The notes: generated by a model not told the origin, from the letters alone. A stretch of DNA of 29,819 bases from Elysia marginata (GCA_019649035.1 BMAT01001406.1:393619-423437); one strand, 5' to 3'; positions 19,073 to 28,498 are shown, numbered from the stretch's first letter. Program-made: numbers and translations.

Positions 19073-22000
19073 AGCAAATTAATCTTGCCCGATGTAGCAA
19101 AGGTATGATTTTATCATGGCTGCAGTCAAAAGGAAAGAAAAGGGGGAAAAAAAGAGGAAGAAACAAAAACAAAGAAAAGGCTTATTTTATACATTGAGAT
19201 AAGATGTTTGCTTTAGATTTCAGAATGCCAGATTTCAGGGGGGGGGGGGGTTCAAATTTTTTTCATCCATTGATTGTCTATTGCACAGCTTGTGTCTATG
19301 ATATTTTTTTTTTGATTATTTAGCATCCTTAAGATTTGATCAAAAGGTTAACAAAAGAAAGGAAAATTATATGAATAAATGTTTATCATGAAAAAAAAAA
19401 GTCAAGTTTTTGGAAAATTTGATTAAGAAATTTAGTAGGTATTCCGAAAGGGTTTTGTTTAATTTTGTTTTGTTTTACTTCTTCAAATAATTTACTACAT
19501 CTTCTCATTCACAGGCAGTTATGGGTTAACTACTTCAACGACATTGGGTTAAGGATTGTCTTTTTTTCTGCTATGGCAGAGAAAGAAAAAATGGAGGTAA
19601 TCAACATTACCTGTTTGTAATTGTCATATTTACCTAAATTTGTGCCTTGTCAGGACTTGTAAGTTTCGGGTGTCTTTGCCCTCATCAGATGGCTGGCTTG
19701 GCTGTGTTTACCAACATGGTTGAGTGGTTTATGTTCACTAACAAGAACTTTTGGTTATTAGCACAAAGTGAAAAATTCTCTTGCGCACATTTAAGGAACC
19801 TCTTTTCTTCAGCATAGAAATTTTTTCTTCCAGGCAGAATGTACAAGTTTTATCTCGAGCATTTAAGGTGTGGCTTTCTTTAATATCAGCCGTTCAATTG
19901 TGTGTTCTATGTTTTTGTCTTTTAGTGCCCAAATGTGTTCACAAAGTCTGGTAGAAGCTTCTTTAAACGAGATTGAGCATTTAAAGTTCAAAGCAACTGT
20001 AAAAGAAATTTTAAAGAAGAAAAACATGGGCTCGATTTTTATGTAGCCTATAGTGTCAGGCGAAAGAATGATAAAACAAAACATTTGAATTATGACACAT
20101 CTCTGCTCCTCAGAATGAGGTAAAGATTATACCACCCATTTCTACTGAAAAAGATCAAGATTTGGATGTTGAATCGGATGAGAACGACGAAGGTATTGAA
20201 GAGGAGGAAGAAGAAAGCGATGACGAAAAAGGAAGTGGTGATGACGAAGACAAAGATGCAAATGTTGGAAACGAACCACAAAGTGTTGAAGCAGAAGACC
20301 TTCCTGAAAAGTTTGAGGAGTCTGTCGCTGTTAAAGATAATCTCAACAAAGAGGATGATCCTGAGAGTTTTGTCTCTCGTAACACAGATCACTCACACAG
20401 TCGTCAGAAAAGAAGTGGAAGTTCAGTAGACGAAGATACTCAGAACACAGAGGTAGGTTAAAAAGGATGTAACAATTATAACAGTTCTAGTAACAATCTA
20501 TTTATTAATAATTGAGCTATGCCTAAAGTGAAGACAAAACTACCGAAGAATATTAAGGTCACATAGAATGTCAAATTTGGCAGAAAATTGAAAACTATTT
20601 TGAAGATTGGAGTGGGCATAATAATTCAGTTTAAAATTGAAATGAAAAATAGTAAAATCTATTTTTAGAACGAAAGAAACATTTTAAAGTTAATTTGATA
20701 AGCACTGTATCGTACTTCCATTACAAAAACACTAGTCTCTCTGTTTTCCTATGTGTGCGTTACAAATTTTCAAGCATATTTTTTCGCTGGAATTAGGAGA
20801 GAAAATAACGTTGACAAAAGTCATTTTGTCTGTTTCTAGAGTCAAGATCTGAAATGAAAGTAATTTCTGAGAGAAATATAGAATATAAAAATTACAGAAA
20901 AGTATAGACGGTTTATCTCATGCTGAGAGTTTGACAGTGAGAAAGGGAGAGAGAAAATATAGGCATAGGAAGATTGGCATAGGAAAGGGATAGTTTTTTA
21001 GGTAGATGTACATAAACATGTAGATGGATAGCTATACTCAAAACTTATTTAACAGAAGAAAAACAAGCCTTATTGAGGTTGTTACAAACCCTTTCAGAAT
21101 GTTGATGTCATAGTACATTTTTAAGTTCGCAGAATGGGCTAATCAGTCAGTAGCATTAATAATAACAATGATAATAATAATGAAAACAAAAACAATATTA
21201 AAAATGATAACAATGATAAAGTAAAATTTACATATAGCAAATTTCCATCGTTCCAACTATCGTTTCAGCTCTTACATGTAAAATTTTACCAAATTTGATA
21301 TATCAAGCCCAACAATGAAAAATACAGGCATGCTTTTCTTTTCTACATTTTTTTGTGCAAAAATGGTAGTCAGCTATAATTAGACAAGTAATGGAGATCA
21401 TAAATTTAACAGATAAATAAATTTTAAATAAATTCAATCTTTTATGCTAAAAATAAAATACCCTGGTATCTTTCTGTGTTTAACGGCCGATGTAAAGCAT
21501 GACAAAACTGAGAGACTGGGGTTTTTTGTTTTGCACTGCGTAATTCATGTATTTGAGTCTCAGCCTGTTCTGGATCAGAAGAATTTACCTTTTTTGCTTT
21601 TTAATATTCTTAAGAATTCTGTTGTTTGTAGAAGGGAAATCCCAAGAAGTTTTGGTAGTTTACAAAAGCAAAAGTAAAACACTTCCCAATTTAAAATACT
21701 TTGTGTATGTTATGTAACTTGTCATGTTTTATGTTCCAGTCGTCAAAGACTTCTCTGGCCTCTAAAAATCATCCGGACATTGTGACAGCAGATGAACTTT
21801 TGGATGTCTTCCGCAGCCTTGCTCAACCATCCTCTTCTTCGGCAGCCGCCAGCCAGGGACCTTGTAATTTTGTTTTATCTCTAGCTTAGCACCACAGAGT
21901 CTAGATTTTGCTTTAAGGTTGAAGGGGTTTTTCCAGAAACTAAATATTAATTTATTAATAAACTAAATTTAGGGTTCTGTAAAACTTATTTTGGTTTAGA

Positions 22001-25000
22001 GGCAGGTTTAGAGCTCGTCAGGAAGAAATGCATGCACAACTTACATCAATTGTCATTCAGAGGCTAATAAGTTTTTTTTTTACTGCGGTTTTATGTATCT
22101 AATGTAATAAATTTAAAAACAAAACATTTATTTTGTGTTTTTTTTCTATAATACAATTTTTAATAAAAACCAAGATGTGTTTCATCTCCACCCTTAGGTC
22201 TTGTTCAAACAATAAAAGCAATCTGTCCACAATTGTTGGGTTTTGAATCAGCAGGTGACGGCAAAGAGCAAGAGAAGGTGAAGACAGTCGGCATGGTCGG
22301 ATACCCTAATGTCGGGAAAAGCTCAACCATCAACGTCATCCTACAGCAGAAAAAGCTTGCTGTGTCCGCCACACCCGGCAAGACGAAACACTTTCAGGTA
22401 ACTTGTGTGATCGTTTTCTAGTTATTATGGTAACACCAGTGATGTCTCAAACCTTAATATTTTCGCTGTTGAATTAATAAATTTATGTCGCCGGCTCAAC
22501 AAAGAGCAGGCTATGATAACTTCGAAGATGTAAGCTTTCTGATTTTTTAGCAGTTTTCTTTAGCCACAAGAACCAGTAAATTTTTTTTAAATTGTCCAAA
22601 TTTAAGATTTAATTTTAAGTTGTAAAGCCTTTTATATTTTTTGTGAAATATGGTTATCTTACAAGATATTACCACACATGTAAATGATGACAAAATCTGT
22701 AGCTGTTGCAGGACAAAGCTCTCTTATAGATTGCAAAAGTCGTACCCCTCAGCGAGCTCTTCTGTGAGATTGGTAATTCAGCAAAAGAAACCTCAAGCAC
22801 TGAATCAAAGCTTGGAGACTACCCAGTTCCTGAGGGCAACATACTCTTAACGATATTTTAAGGTTCATGCAAGAGCCGTTAAAGTTATATAAATGTTTCC
22901 TCTCTTCCCTCAGACTTTGTATGTGGACAGTGGGTTGATGCTGTGTGACTGCCCTGGTCTCGTGTTTCCCTCGTTTGTCGCTACTAAAGCTCATCTCGTC
23001 ATCAACGGAATCCTGCCCATTGACGAGCTCAGAGACCATGTGTCGCCTGTTAATCTTGTATCCTTTGGTCTAGTCTTTACAGCTTTTTCTTTGTTTTTTT
23101 TATCTTTTTTTTTCTTACAGGGATACAAGTTTTGTAAGATTTGTAGGAATTCCAATGTTTTAAAAACATGTCCCTGAATTTTTCTCTAATCTAAACGTAG
23201 GAAAGTCTTAATGAAAGCTCATGTTTCTGCCTCAAGATCTTGTCATGATAAAGTTGTTGCTAGTTTGAAAGGTTGTGATGACTAGTGGTTGATGAAACTT
23301 CACGGAAATAAGAATATTTTTTTTCTCTAAGAAGAGGGAAGTAAACTGTCATAAAAATCTTCTTGTAGCACTCTACTTTTTAAAAACTTTTGCAGTTGAT
23401 AAAATGGTTACTAAGTGAAGGACACAGAATTGCACAACTATACCTTTGTGGTAGAAGATTTACCCTCTCTAAACCTTTGTGGCGTGCCATTACACTTAAC
23501 TGGAGCATTTAGATCTGTGATAGAATCCCGAGGGTTGTTCTGGAAGCAACCTACAGCATTATGATCCCAAGACCCTCTCTAGATGACCAGGCCGATAGAA
23601 TACCAACAGCTGAGGAACTGCTCTTTTCCTACGGAGGTGGGACACTTTTTCATCTCTCTTTTACCACCATCGCCATAAATTACTGCTTTCTTTCTGTCTG
23701 TCTCTCCTGCTGTTTTTTATTGATAGCTGTTGATTTGCCTGATTAAGTCTTAAAAAACCAGCCATCAAATCTTGTTATGATCTCGTGGTTGCTAGTTAGA
23801 AAAGTAGGGATAGTTGGTTATTCATGAATCTTGAAGGAAATCGGAATATTTTTTCACTAATATGAGGGAAATAAACTGGCATAAGTAGCCTTTAGCAGTA
23901 CTGTACTTTTTTTTCTCCAACTTTTGCTCTTTTTTCTACATATCATTTTTTCCGTTCTCTCTCCATTTCTTGTTTGTCTGTCCCTTGTCCATCTTTCAAT
24001 ATTCTTTTAATTATATAAGTTAAACACTGCAAGTTACACTGCATAAGTTACACTGCATTTAAAACTGCTTTTATGAGACATGTGTATAGATCTCTACAAT
24101 ACAATAATCTCTTTCTTTTCCTTCTAGGAATGCGAGGCTTCATGACACAGCGGGGTGTTCCTGATGCACCAAGGGCGTCACGGTATATCCTCAAAGACTA
24201 CGTAAAGGTATGACCCTCTCAACTCTGTGTCCTCATAACTACGGTGGAAATCTCCAAAACCAAAGTCTGATAAATGAAAGTTCTCATAATTTGGAGATTT
24301 TTTCTCTTTCCTCTCTGAACCTTTTCCACTTCATTGCTAACATTATTGTGATGAGACTGCCAGACTGCGTGACCGTACTCCAAGATCGGTCGCACTGCGC
24401 TTTTGAGCAGTAAGACAAAAGTCTTCTTAGGCAAGTGGTCAACATGAAAAGGCGGCTTTTACAGTGAATTACGCATTTCACTGAGTTTAAGTGCATGACA
24501 TAATCAAAATTTTAAGAGAAGATATTATGACTCAAATCAAAGTTTTTGACATCCTACTCGTTTGCATAGGTTGCTAGACAATTATGCCCAGACTTTAGGT
24601 TATAGCTTTGGAATAATTACATGACAACAAAATCATTGAAACATTTTCTTTTTACACTGCCTACTCTGTAAAATTTAAGTGCTAATAATCATAGCTTTGT
24701 CTCTATCGTTTCCAGGGAAAGCTGCTGTACTGTGAGCCACCACCTGGCTTGGAAGGAAAAACATTTCAGGACCAAGACAGAGTCACAAAGCTGGAACTGA
24801 GTAGACCTATTAGCAAAAAGGTAAGAATAAATAGTGGAGGCAGCCACTGCGCAATCAAATGATTGAAAAACTTTTAAGTTATGAAATTAGCAGTGGGAAG
24901 AAGTAGGCTTTTTAGTGGAAATGCCCTAAATTTTTGCCTTTAGTATGAATTGAACCTTCGACTTATAGATAGCCTACTTCTCCCACTGGCAATTTCATAA

Positions 25001-28000
25001 CTCTAAAGTCTTACAAAAAAAGTAACAGGCTTTATTTGTAAAATTTTACTCCTCTTATTCGGTTTTTACCTATCTTTAACTCCCGATGGGTATTGCATTT
25101 AGTTATACAAGGGCAGGAGTTGTATCCTCAAAGTCACTGCTTTCCTGTTGATTTCTTTTATTATATGGGTCTAAGTCATCATATGGATCGCTGACAGTCA
25201 CCTGAATCTTCAAAAAGTTTTAAAAAACCAAACCATTATGTGTATAAACTGTTGAGGTCTCAAAGTCTTGTTCACAAGCTGTCAAACTAGATCTAAATCA
25301 GCCAAGTATCAGTTTTCAGGCGTCAGGTTCTAGTTATTCCCCTTGCCATAATAAATCAAAAAACCTGAGAAAATTTCTTTCAAAGTTTATGTATCAGTAA
25401 TAGAAGTGAATCGATCAGGTCTTTGAGTGTGTATTAATTTTTTAATGTCTTAATTTCCCGAGGTGTTGGTTCTAAAAAAAGAACTTCCTGTTTCGACCAC
25501 AGTTCTAAGGCTAAAGGTTATCGGAAGTTTTAGCGTATGATTATGTAGATTTATTATATTGATAGGGTGACCGTAGCCTAACTTGGTTTATAGGCCTCTG
25601 AACTACTATAAACAACGTCTAACCAATTTTCCTTGAGCCCCACAAATTTTATAAAAATGGAAAGATTTTGCTACACCTATTAGATGTGTTTTTCAAGGTA
25701 GGTCCAAGATGTGTCTCACTTGATGCAAAGGCCACTCCATCAATAATCTAAATTTAAAAAAGAGGTCAAAATGAATTACAAAACAAAAAATTTCAGTCAT
25801 TTATTATAGGTGAGAGTTGGTATTAGAAAGCTCAAATTTTTTATTATTATTAATTTTCCCCTCTTTTGTTTGTTGTAACAACAAAATTATGCTGAAATTG
25901 CTTGTAGGTTGTTTTTTTTTTAATATTGTAAAGTATCTTTTTGTAACCCTTGAAGAGGCAAGCCAAGGATTTTGACAATCTGAAAGAGAATATGAAAGCC
26001 ATCAAAGATATTTCTTTATGTCTTTTGACTGTCTACTGTACAAATTGTGTTCTTGGTTTTAATTTTTCAATAACATGTTTGTGTATTTGAAATCATGTTT
26101 ATTTTAAACCATATGATATCATAATATGAAATATTCTAGCCAAATCATAACATGTGTGCCAACTCCCCCCCTCCCCCCATTTTGTAAATTCCGTAGTGCT
26201 CCCACAAAATGAGTCTACTTGCAGTGTTGGTCAATTTGAGAAAATGGGCATTTCTAAGCACTTGATCCAATTTATACTCATAATTGTTTTTGCATAAGTT
26301 GAAAGTTTATAATGTTTTTCATCGTATCCTCTTTTGATAAAATCAAAATAAAATTTTGAAAGTGCTTTAGGTGTTGTTAACACACAGTAATGCTGTTTTG
26401 GCTTCTGCAATATGAAAACAGTTCAATTTTCTCTACTTTTTGAAAATAATGCCTTTTGGATTCCTTGTCTTTCAAGTGCAGTAACTCAGAACCTAACTAA
26501 GATGTTAAAATAATTTTTCTCACCATCTTAGAGAGCTTTTAAAGGCCTCTCCATAGACGTAATAATTCCACATCTTAAAATTCCGCATGTAGACTCATTC
26601 CGAGGGACCTCTACACAGTTGTAGCTTCAATGATTTTATACCAGCATTATTTCCACCTTCTGTTCTCCTCAGCCTCCACCTCAGATCAAGAGTGCAGTTG
26701 ACAATGAATTTTTTGACAAGGTAAGTTGTTATGGTGGTTTTTTTTTTTAATTACTCAGTGACATTTGAATGGGGTGTGCTCTACCTGGGACAGTCAAAAT
26801 GCAGTACAGTGGAATCCGCTTAAGATAAACCATGTTTAAGATGAACTATGGGTTGAGGTAAACTAGGTTTTTGGTCCCTTTCCCTTTTTTTTCTTATTAA
26901 TGATACTACTTAATATAAAGTTTGGATAAAATAAACTTTTCATTTGGGCCCAGAGAAGTTTATTTTAAGAGGACTCCACTGTATCTCCCATATGTTTTTC
27001 TAGTGCAGATACTGCACTTTGATCGTCACGAGCAGAGTTGCCCCCTGTTGAAGGTTGTAACTTAATGAAAACAGTGTTGGGCCTCTCTGGTCTATTTCCG
27101 CTCTATATGTTAAGTAAAAAAAAAAGGAACCAAATTCTGTGCTTCCCAATGTTAATTTAAGATTAAGATAAATATTGCGCATGCCAGGATACCTTGTCTT
27201 GTTCTACGCCATGGGTTTGTCGGTAAACTAGATCTAAATCTTGTCTGCCACTTAAGATAACCATGAAAAGATGCTTTTAGGGGACTTTATAAAATCTATT
27301 CTTCAAGATATTTGAAGTTCCAAACTTGTAATCTTTTGTCTAAAAACTGTTGTATATACCTACTATTTTGAGCTGTAACTTCCTATCAAAGTACCTGATA
27401 CTGATACCCGAAATCTTGCTTTAAAACTTATAAAAGGCCTTAGCTTACGACCTACACCCTTTCAAATCTTTCTTTTATGAGATTTACCGATATCTATCAA
27501 TTGGTAGGGAAGGATCCTTCTAGGCTATCAAGCTTATTACCTTCTGATCTTAATGCTCAAGATATTTCAGAGATCTATAATTGATATGGGGCATTCAGGA
27601 ATTTGATATGGTTTGTATTGTTTGTTCTCTGAATTTGTTGTTTATGGCCAAGTGTTCTTGAACTTCCGGTTTCAACGGAAGCCTTTGGTTTGATTTGGTT
27701 CTTCCTGTTTAGCTAAGCGAGTTGCTTAGAGAGGCTAAACAAGGACCTTCTCCATGATGCCTTTTTTTAGGAGCGTAGTGGCGACATGGTATAAGCTATT
27801 GGGTTCTCTTAGTGGCATGGTGGTGGGTGCAGAAGCAACTAAAATTCGAAGATTTGAACAGTACTAAAGGTAGACATTTTGGGCAGCCTACTTCTCGCTG
27901 CTGCTGCTACTTTCATACCTTTAAAAATTTTTCAAACATATTTCAGAGGACGGGTAAAGCTCACTCAAGAGGCAAGCTAGGTGTGGCAGATCATGTACGA

Positions 28001-28201
28001 GTTGATACCCTGCAGCCGTCAGCTCGACAGACAGAAGCCAGCTCCCCCGCTCCGCTACTAGGCGCTGTAGGAGGATTTGCTGGCAGTAGTAGCTCGCTGG
28101 CCAGCACCGCTAGTGGTATAGGAAAACCATGGAAGAAACACAATAACAGAAATAAGAAAGAAAAGCTGCGTAGACTCCACAGGGACTTGGATGTTAATTG
28201 A
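13525..28201 (+). CDS. LSG1: LSG1, large-subunit GTPase 1 homologue (NMD3 release factor), complete
   Basis: Sixteen coding exons: 13525-13626, 14840-14966, 15596-15716, 16895-16981, 17545-17631, 18459-18602, 19515-19596, 20114-20452, 21740-21863, 22198-22397, 22914-23057, 23513-23636, 24128-24207, 24716-24820, 26673-26720, 27947-28201. All phases agree, giving 722 residues (about 660 in human; the difference is mostly the acidic linker). Circularly permuted GTPase order is seen: G4 NKAD 213-216, G5 SA 241-242, then G1 GYPNVGKS 439-446, TPGKTKHF 463-470, and G3 DCPG 483-486. An acidic linker (residues 251-363) sits between G5 and G1. The N-terminus is basic (MGRRKGQ) and the C-terminus is basic (KPWKKHNNRNKKEK). 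Known role: cytoplasmic GTPase that releases the export adaptor NMD3 from pre-60S ribosomal subunits. The ATG at 13525 has a strong CACCATGG context. All catalytic motifs are intact, so it should be functional. Confidence 0.97.
14840..14966 (+). CDS. LSG1: LSG1 exon 2
   Basis: 127 nt encoding LHTTDLDDG then INFQSVTEQSNLEDFL and AEMAGKDFTA. Ends in phase 1 at GCAG with a GC donor (GCAAGT). The QSVTEQS-x-L-x-D-F-L segment is a strong LSG1 signature. Confidence 0.94.
15186..15510 (+). mobile_element. MITE family M1, copy B (325 bp, in LSG1 intron 2)
   Basis: Starts TCTTGCATTCTGTCCAAATG and ends CATTTGGAATGGTTGCAAGA. The complement of the end matches the start at 18 of 22 positions over the 22-bp terminal repeat. 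CATTTG occurs just outside both ends (15180-15185 and 15511-15516), but this word also resembles terminal-repeat sequence, so a true target duplication is uncertain. The interior aligns with copies A and C. It has no coding capacity. Confidence 0.75.
15596..15716 (+). CDS. LSG1: LSG1 exon 3
   Basis: 121 nt, entering at codon position 2 and leaving in phase 2. Encodes RQNIQIVMNPGQGKRLTEAD then the helix up to LLQIPRR. Acceptor TATTATAG, donor GTGAGC. The joined Glu codon at its start (G/AA) reproduces the conserved A-E-(K/R) of the family. Confidence 0.92.
16196..16560 (+). repeat. Inserted GC-richer block in LSG1 intron 3, probable retroelement remnant
   Basis: Contrasts with the AT-rich intron. 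It includes a pyrimidine tract (16300-16365), GACGCTGGACAGTCCCATAC near 16464 and GGAATGGGGAAGTGCTTCTC, and ends TGCTCTAATAAACTAATGAC, a typical non-LTR 3' end. No protein remnant was recognised. Confidence 0.35.
16895..16981 (+). CDS. LSG1: LSG1 exon 4
   Basis: 87 nt encoding PNWDETTTKENLLLMERDSF then TDWRRQLKM. Acceptor CATGTAG, donor GTAGGT. Corresponds to the RRPNW...E-W-R-R-Q-L stretch before the GTPase domain. Confidence 0.94.
17545..17631 (+). CDS. LSG1: LSG1 exon 5
   Basis: 87 nt encoding LEEKDHIQLTPYEKNLDFWR then QLWRVIER. Acceptor GATACAG, donor GTTGGT. The LTP-(F/Y)-E-(R/K)-N-L-D-F-W-R-Q-L-W-R-V-I-E-R block is almost invariant in LSG1. Confidence 0.97.
17735..17930 (-). repeat. 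tRNA-derived SINE, family S1, copy 2 (in LSG1 intron 5)
   Basis: The minus strand begins GGCAGCGTGGCAGTGTGGAT then AGCGCATC (A-box), with GTCGCAGGTTCAATTAGC as B-box. The body shares CCCCAGCAGACCAGTACATT (plus strand, 17798-17817) with copy 1. It lacks about 65 bp present in copy 1. An (ATT)n tract at 17680-17718 sits where the SINE 3' tail would be. Confidence 0.8.
18459..18602 (+). CDS. LSG1: LSG1 exon 6 (G4 motif)
   Basis: 144 nt encoding SDVVVQIVDARNPLLFRCED and onward to LINKADYLTKHQ. NKAD at residues 213-216 is the guanine-specifying G4 motif, placed first because of the circular permutation. Acceptor TCTCCAG, donor GTTGGC. Confidence 0.98.
19038..19070. repeat. (ATT)n microsatellite
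   Basis: About eight ATT units plus an interrupted extension, in LSG1 intron 6. Confidence 0.9.
19515..19596 (+). CDS. LSG1: LSG1 exon 7 (G5 motif)
   Basis: 82 nt encoding QLWVNYFNDIGLRIVFFSAM and AEKEKME, phase 0 at the end. The FFSA at residues 239-242 contains G5. Acceptor TTCACAG, donor GTAATC. Confidence 0.93.
20114..20452 (+). CDS. LSG1: LSG1 exon 8 (acidic linker)
   Basis: 339 nt, 113 codons, phase 0 both sides. Encodes a highly acidic, Ser/Asp/Glu-rich segment including EEEEEESDDEKGSGDDEDKD. The human protein has a comparable acidic insert between G5 and G1. It is expected to be disordered, and the exact sequence is poorly conserved across the family. Confidence 0.9.
20453..21739. 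other. LSG1 intron 8, nothing recognised
   Basis: AT-rich, with AAT/AAC-rich simple sequence around 21155-21225. No further exon, element or RNA gene was seen. Confidence 0.5.
21740..21863 (+). CDS. LSG1: LSG1 exon 9
   Basis: 124 nt encoding SSKTSLASKNHPDIVTADEL then LDVFRSLAQPSSSSAAASQG. The (T/K)-x-E-L-L-(D/E)-(V/L)-F helix aligns with the segment just before G1. The donor GTAATT after CCT T gives phase 1. The Ser/Ala-rich tail is lineage-specific. Confidence 0.85.
22198..22397 (+). CDS. LSG1: LSG1 exon 10 (G1 P-loop)
   Basis: 200 nt. Encodes a lead-in (LVQTIKAICPQLLGF), then VGMVGYPNVGKSSTINVIL and VSATPGKTKHFQ. The P-loop GYPNVGKSS at 439-447 is intact. Acceptor CCCTTAG, donor GTAACT. 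The lead-in residues are less certain than the motif. Confidence 0.95.
22914..23057 (+). CDS. LSG1: LSG1 exon 11 (G3 motif)
   Basis: 48 codons: TLYVDSGLMLCDCPGLVFPS then FVATKAHLVINGILPIDELR and DHVSPVNL. DCPG at 483-486 is G3. Acceptor CCCTCAG. The donor is GTATCCTTT, the U12-type consensus. Confidence 0.96.
23227..23400 (+). repeat. Intronic repeat, copy 1 (LSG1 intron 11)
   Basis: Aligns with 23760-23935 at a constant offset of about 532 bp. Shared blocks include ATCTTGT-C/T-ATGAT, GTTGCTAGTT, GGAAAT-A/C-(A/G)GAATATTTTTT, GAGGGAA-G/A-TAAACTG-T/G-CATAA and ACTTTT. Confidence 0.65.
23513..23636 (+). CDS. LSG1: LSG1 exon 12
   Basis: 124 nt encoding ICDRIPRVVLEATYSIMIPR then a stretch ending IPTAEELLFSYG. 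The I-P-R-x-V-L-E-A-T-Y motif fits the family. Its acceptor (GCATTTAG) lacks a pyrimidine tract, consistent with a U12-type upstream intron. Donor GTGGGA. Confidence 0.94.
23760..23935 (+). repeat. Intronic repeat, copy 2 (LSG1 intron 12)
   Basis: Partner of 23227-23400, lying on the other side of exon 12. The direct orientation and short spacing fit either a local duplication or two insertions of one element. Confidence 0.65.
24128..24207 (+). CDS. LSG1: LSG1 exon 13
   Basis: 80 nt encoding GMRGFMTQRGVPDAPRASRY then ILKDYVK. Acceptor CTTCTAG, donor GTATGA. The M-R-G-F-M-T and R-Y-I-L-K-D-Y-V blocks are conserved LSG1 sequence. Confidence 0.96.
24219..24434 (-). pseudogene. LINE reverse-transcriptase C-terminal fragment (in LSG1 intron 13)
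   Basis: The minus-strand frame reads LLKSAVRPILEYGHAVWQSH then NNVSNEVEKVQR. The pattern (L/A)-V-R-P-I-L-E-Y-x-x-x-V-W...L-E-K-V-Q-R is the thumb-side signature just after the RT domain of Jockey/CR1-type LINEs. The sequence degenerates after KVQR and no other part of the element is seen nearby. Confidence 0.8.
24716..24820 (+). CDS. LSG1: LSG1 exon 14
   Basis: 35 codons beginning GKLLYCEPPPGLEGKTFQDQ and ending SRPISKK. Acceptor TTTCCAG, donor GTAAGA. G-K-L-L-Y-C-x-P-P-P-G is conserved. Confidence 0.95.
24868..25012. mobile_element. Hairpin element with about 40-bp inverted arms (LSG1 intron 14)
   Basis: Arms 24870-24909 and 24971-25010 are inverted copies differing at few positions. Shared core AGTTATGAAATT-(A/G)-(G/C)-CAGTGGGA then AAGTAGGCT. 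The loop contains GAAGGTTCAATTC on the minus strand, which resembles a pol III B-box. It is a long-arm MITE or foldback element without coding capacity. Confidence 0.7.
25013..26672. other. Rest of LSG1 intron 14, nothing recognised
   Basis: The longest LSG1 intron. It contains AT-rich sequence, a C-run at about 26165-26180 and no exon or family repeat that I could identify. The family has a conserved region between exons 14 and 15 that is shorter here. I looked for an extra exon near 25950 and found no convincing one. Confidence 0.45.
26673..26720 (+). CDS. LSG1: LSG1 exon 15
   Basis: 16 codons, PPPQIKSAVDNEFFDK, phase 0 both ends, acceptor CTCCTCAG, donor GTAAGT. It matches the I-V-D-x-x-F-F position of the family. 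It is so short that phase and splice sites carry most of the support. Confidence 0.85.
26807..26981. mobile_element. pogo/Tigger-like MITE, 175 bp, TA target site (LSG1 intron 15)
   Basis: Left end CAGTGGAATCCGCTTAAGAT then AAAC; the complement of the right end reads CAGTGGAGTCCTCTTAAAAT then AAAC. The arms match at about 21 of 24 positions. Both ends are flanked by TA (26805-26806 and 26982-26983), as expected for Tc1/mariner-pogo insertions. No coding capacity. Confidence 0.8.
26985..27946. other. Rest of LSG1 intron 15, nothing recognised
   Basis: AT-rich intronic sequence with no identified repeat family, exon or RNA gene. The segment 27720-27945 is less AT-rich and stays partly open into exon 16, but the TTTCAG acceptor at 27946 sets the exon start. 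Confidence 0.45.
27947..28201 (+). CDS. LSG1: LSG1 exon 16 with stop
   Basis: 84 codons plus TGA (28199-28201). Starts RTGKAHSRGKLGVADHVRVD after acceptor TTTCAG and ends with KPWKKHNNRNKKEKLRRLHR and DLDVN. The basic G-K-P-W-K-K-H-x-N-R-N-K-K-E-K tail is the most conserved C-terminal feature of LSG1. The Ser/Ala-rich middle is not conserved. Confidence 0.96.
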   Translation, partial: RTGKAHSRGKLGVADHVRVDTLQPSARQTEASSPAPLLGAVGGFAGSSSSLASTASGIGKPWKKHNNRNKKEKLRRLHRDLDVN

Positions 28202-28263
28202 TTGATGGGGGGAGAGAACTAGGGAATTCACGACTTCTTTGTGATATAATTCATGTTGTTGAA

Positions 28264-28269
28264 AATAAA
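28264..28269 (+). terminator. LSG1 polyadenylation signal
   Basis: AATAAA 63 nt after the stop codon, followed by a GT-rich stretch (TTTTTTGTGGTGTTTTTT) about 25 nt further on, as expected for a cleavage and polyadenylation site. Confidence 0.75.
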
Positions 28270-28498
28270 AATGAGTGCATTTTTGAAAGAAGGCTTTTTT
28301 GTGGTGTTTTTTTTTTCCTTTTTTTTTTTAAATATCATTTTGGTCAGTGCCAGCTATTTATTTCTGTTTCCCTTTAACTCGACTTTCTAATTACATGTTT
28401 TTTGTCATTCTCTGTCTGCAAGGAACATTACAATTGATATAGATAGATCTACCTTTGATTACACTATTGAATTCGATTCAATTTTAGTAAGTAATATG

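Noticed and set aside
20155-20392. Minus-strand and alternate-frame open frames over LSG1 exon 8
   Set aside because: They are shadows of the acidic coding exon; serine-rich or lysine-rich composition follows from the GAA/GAT codons.
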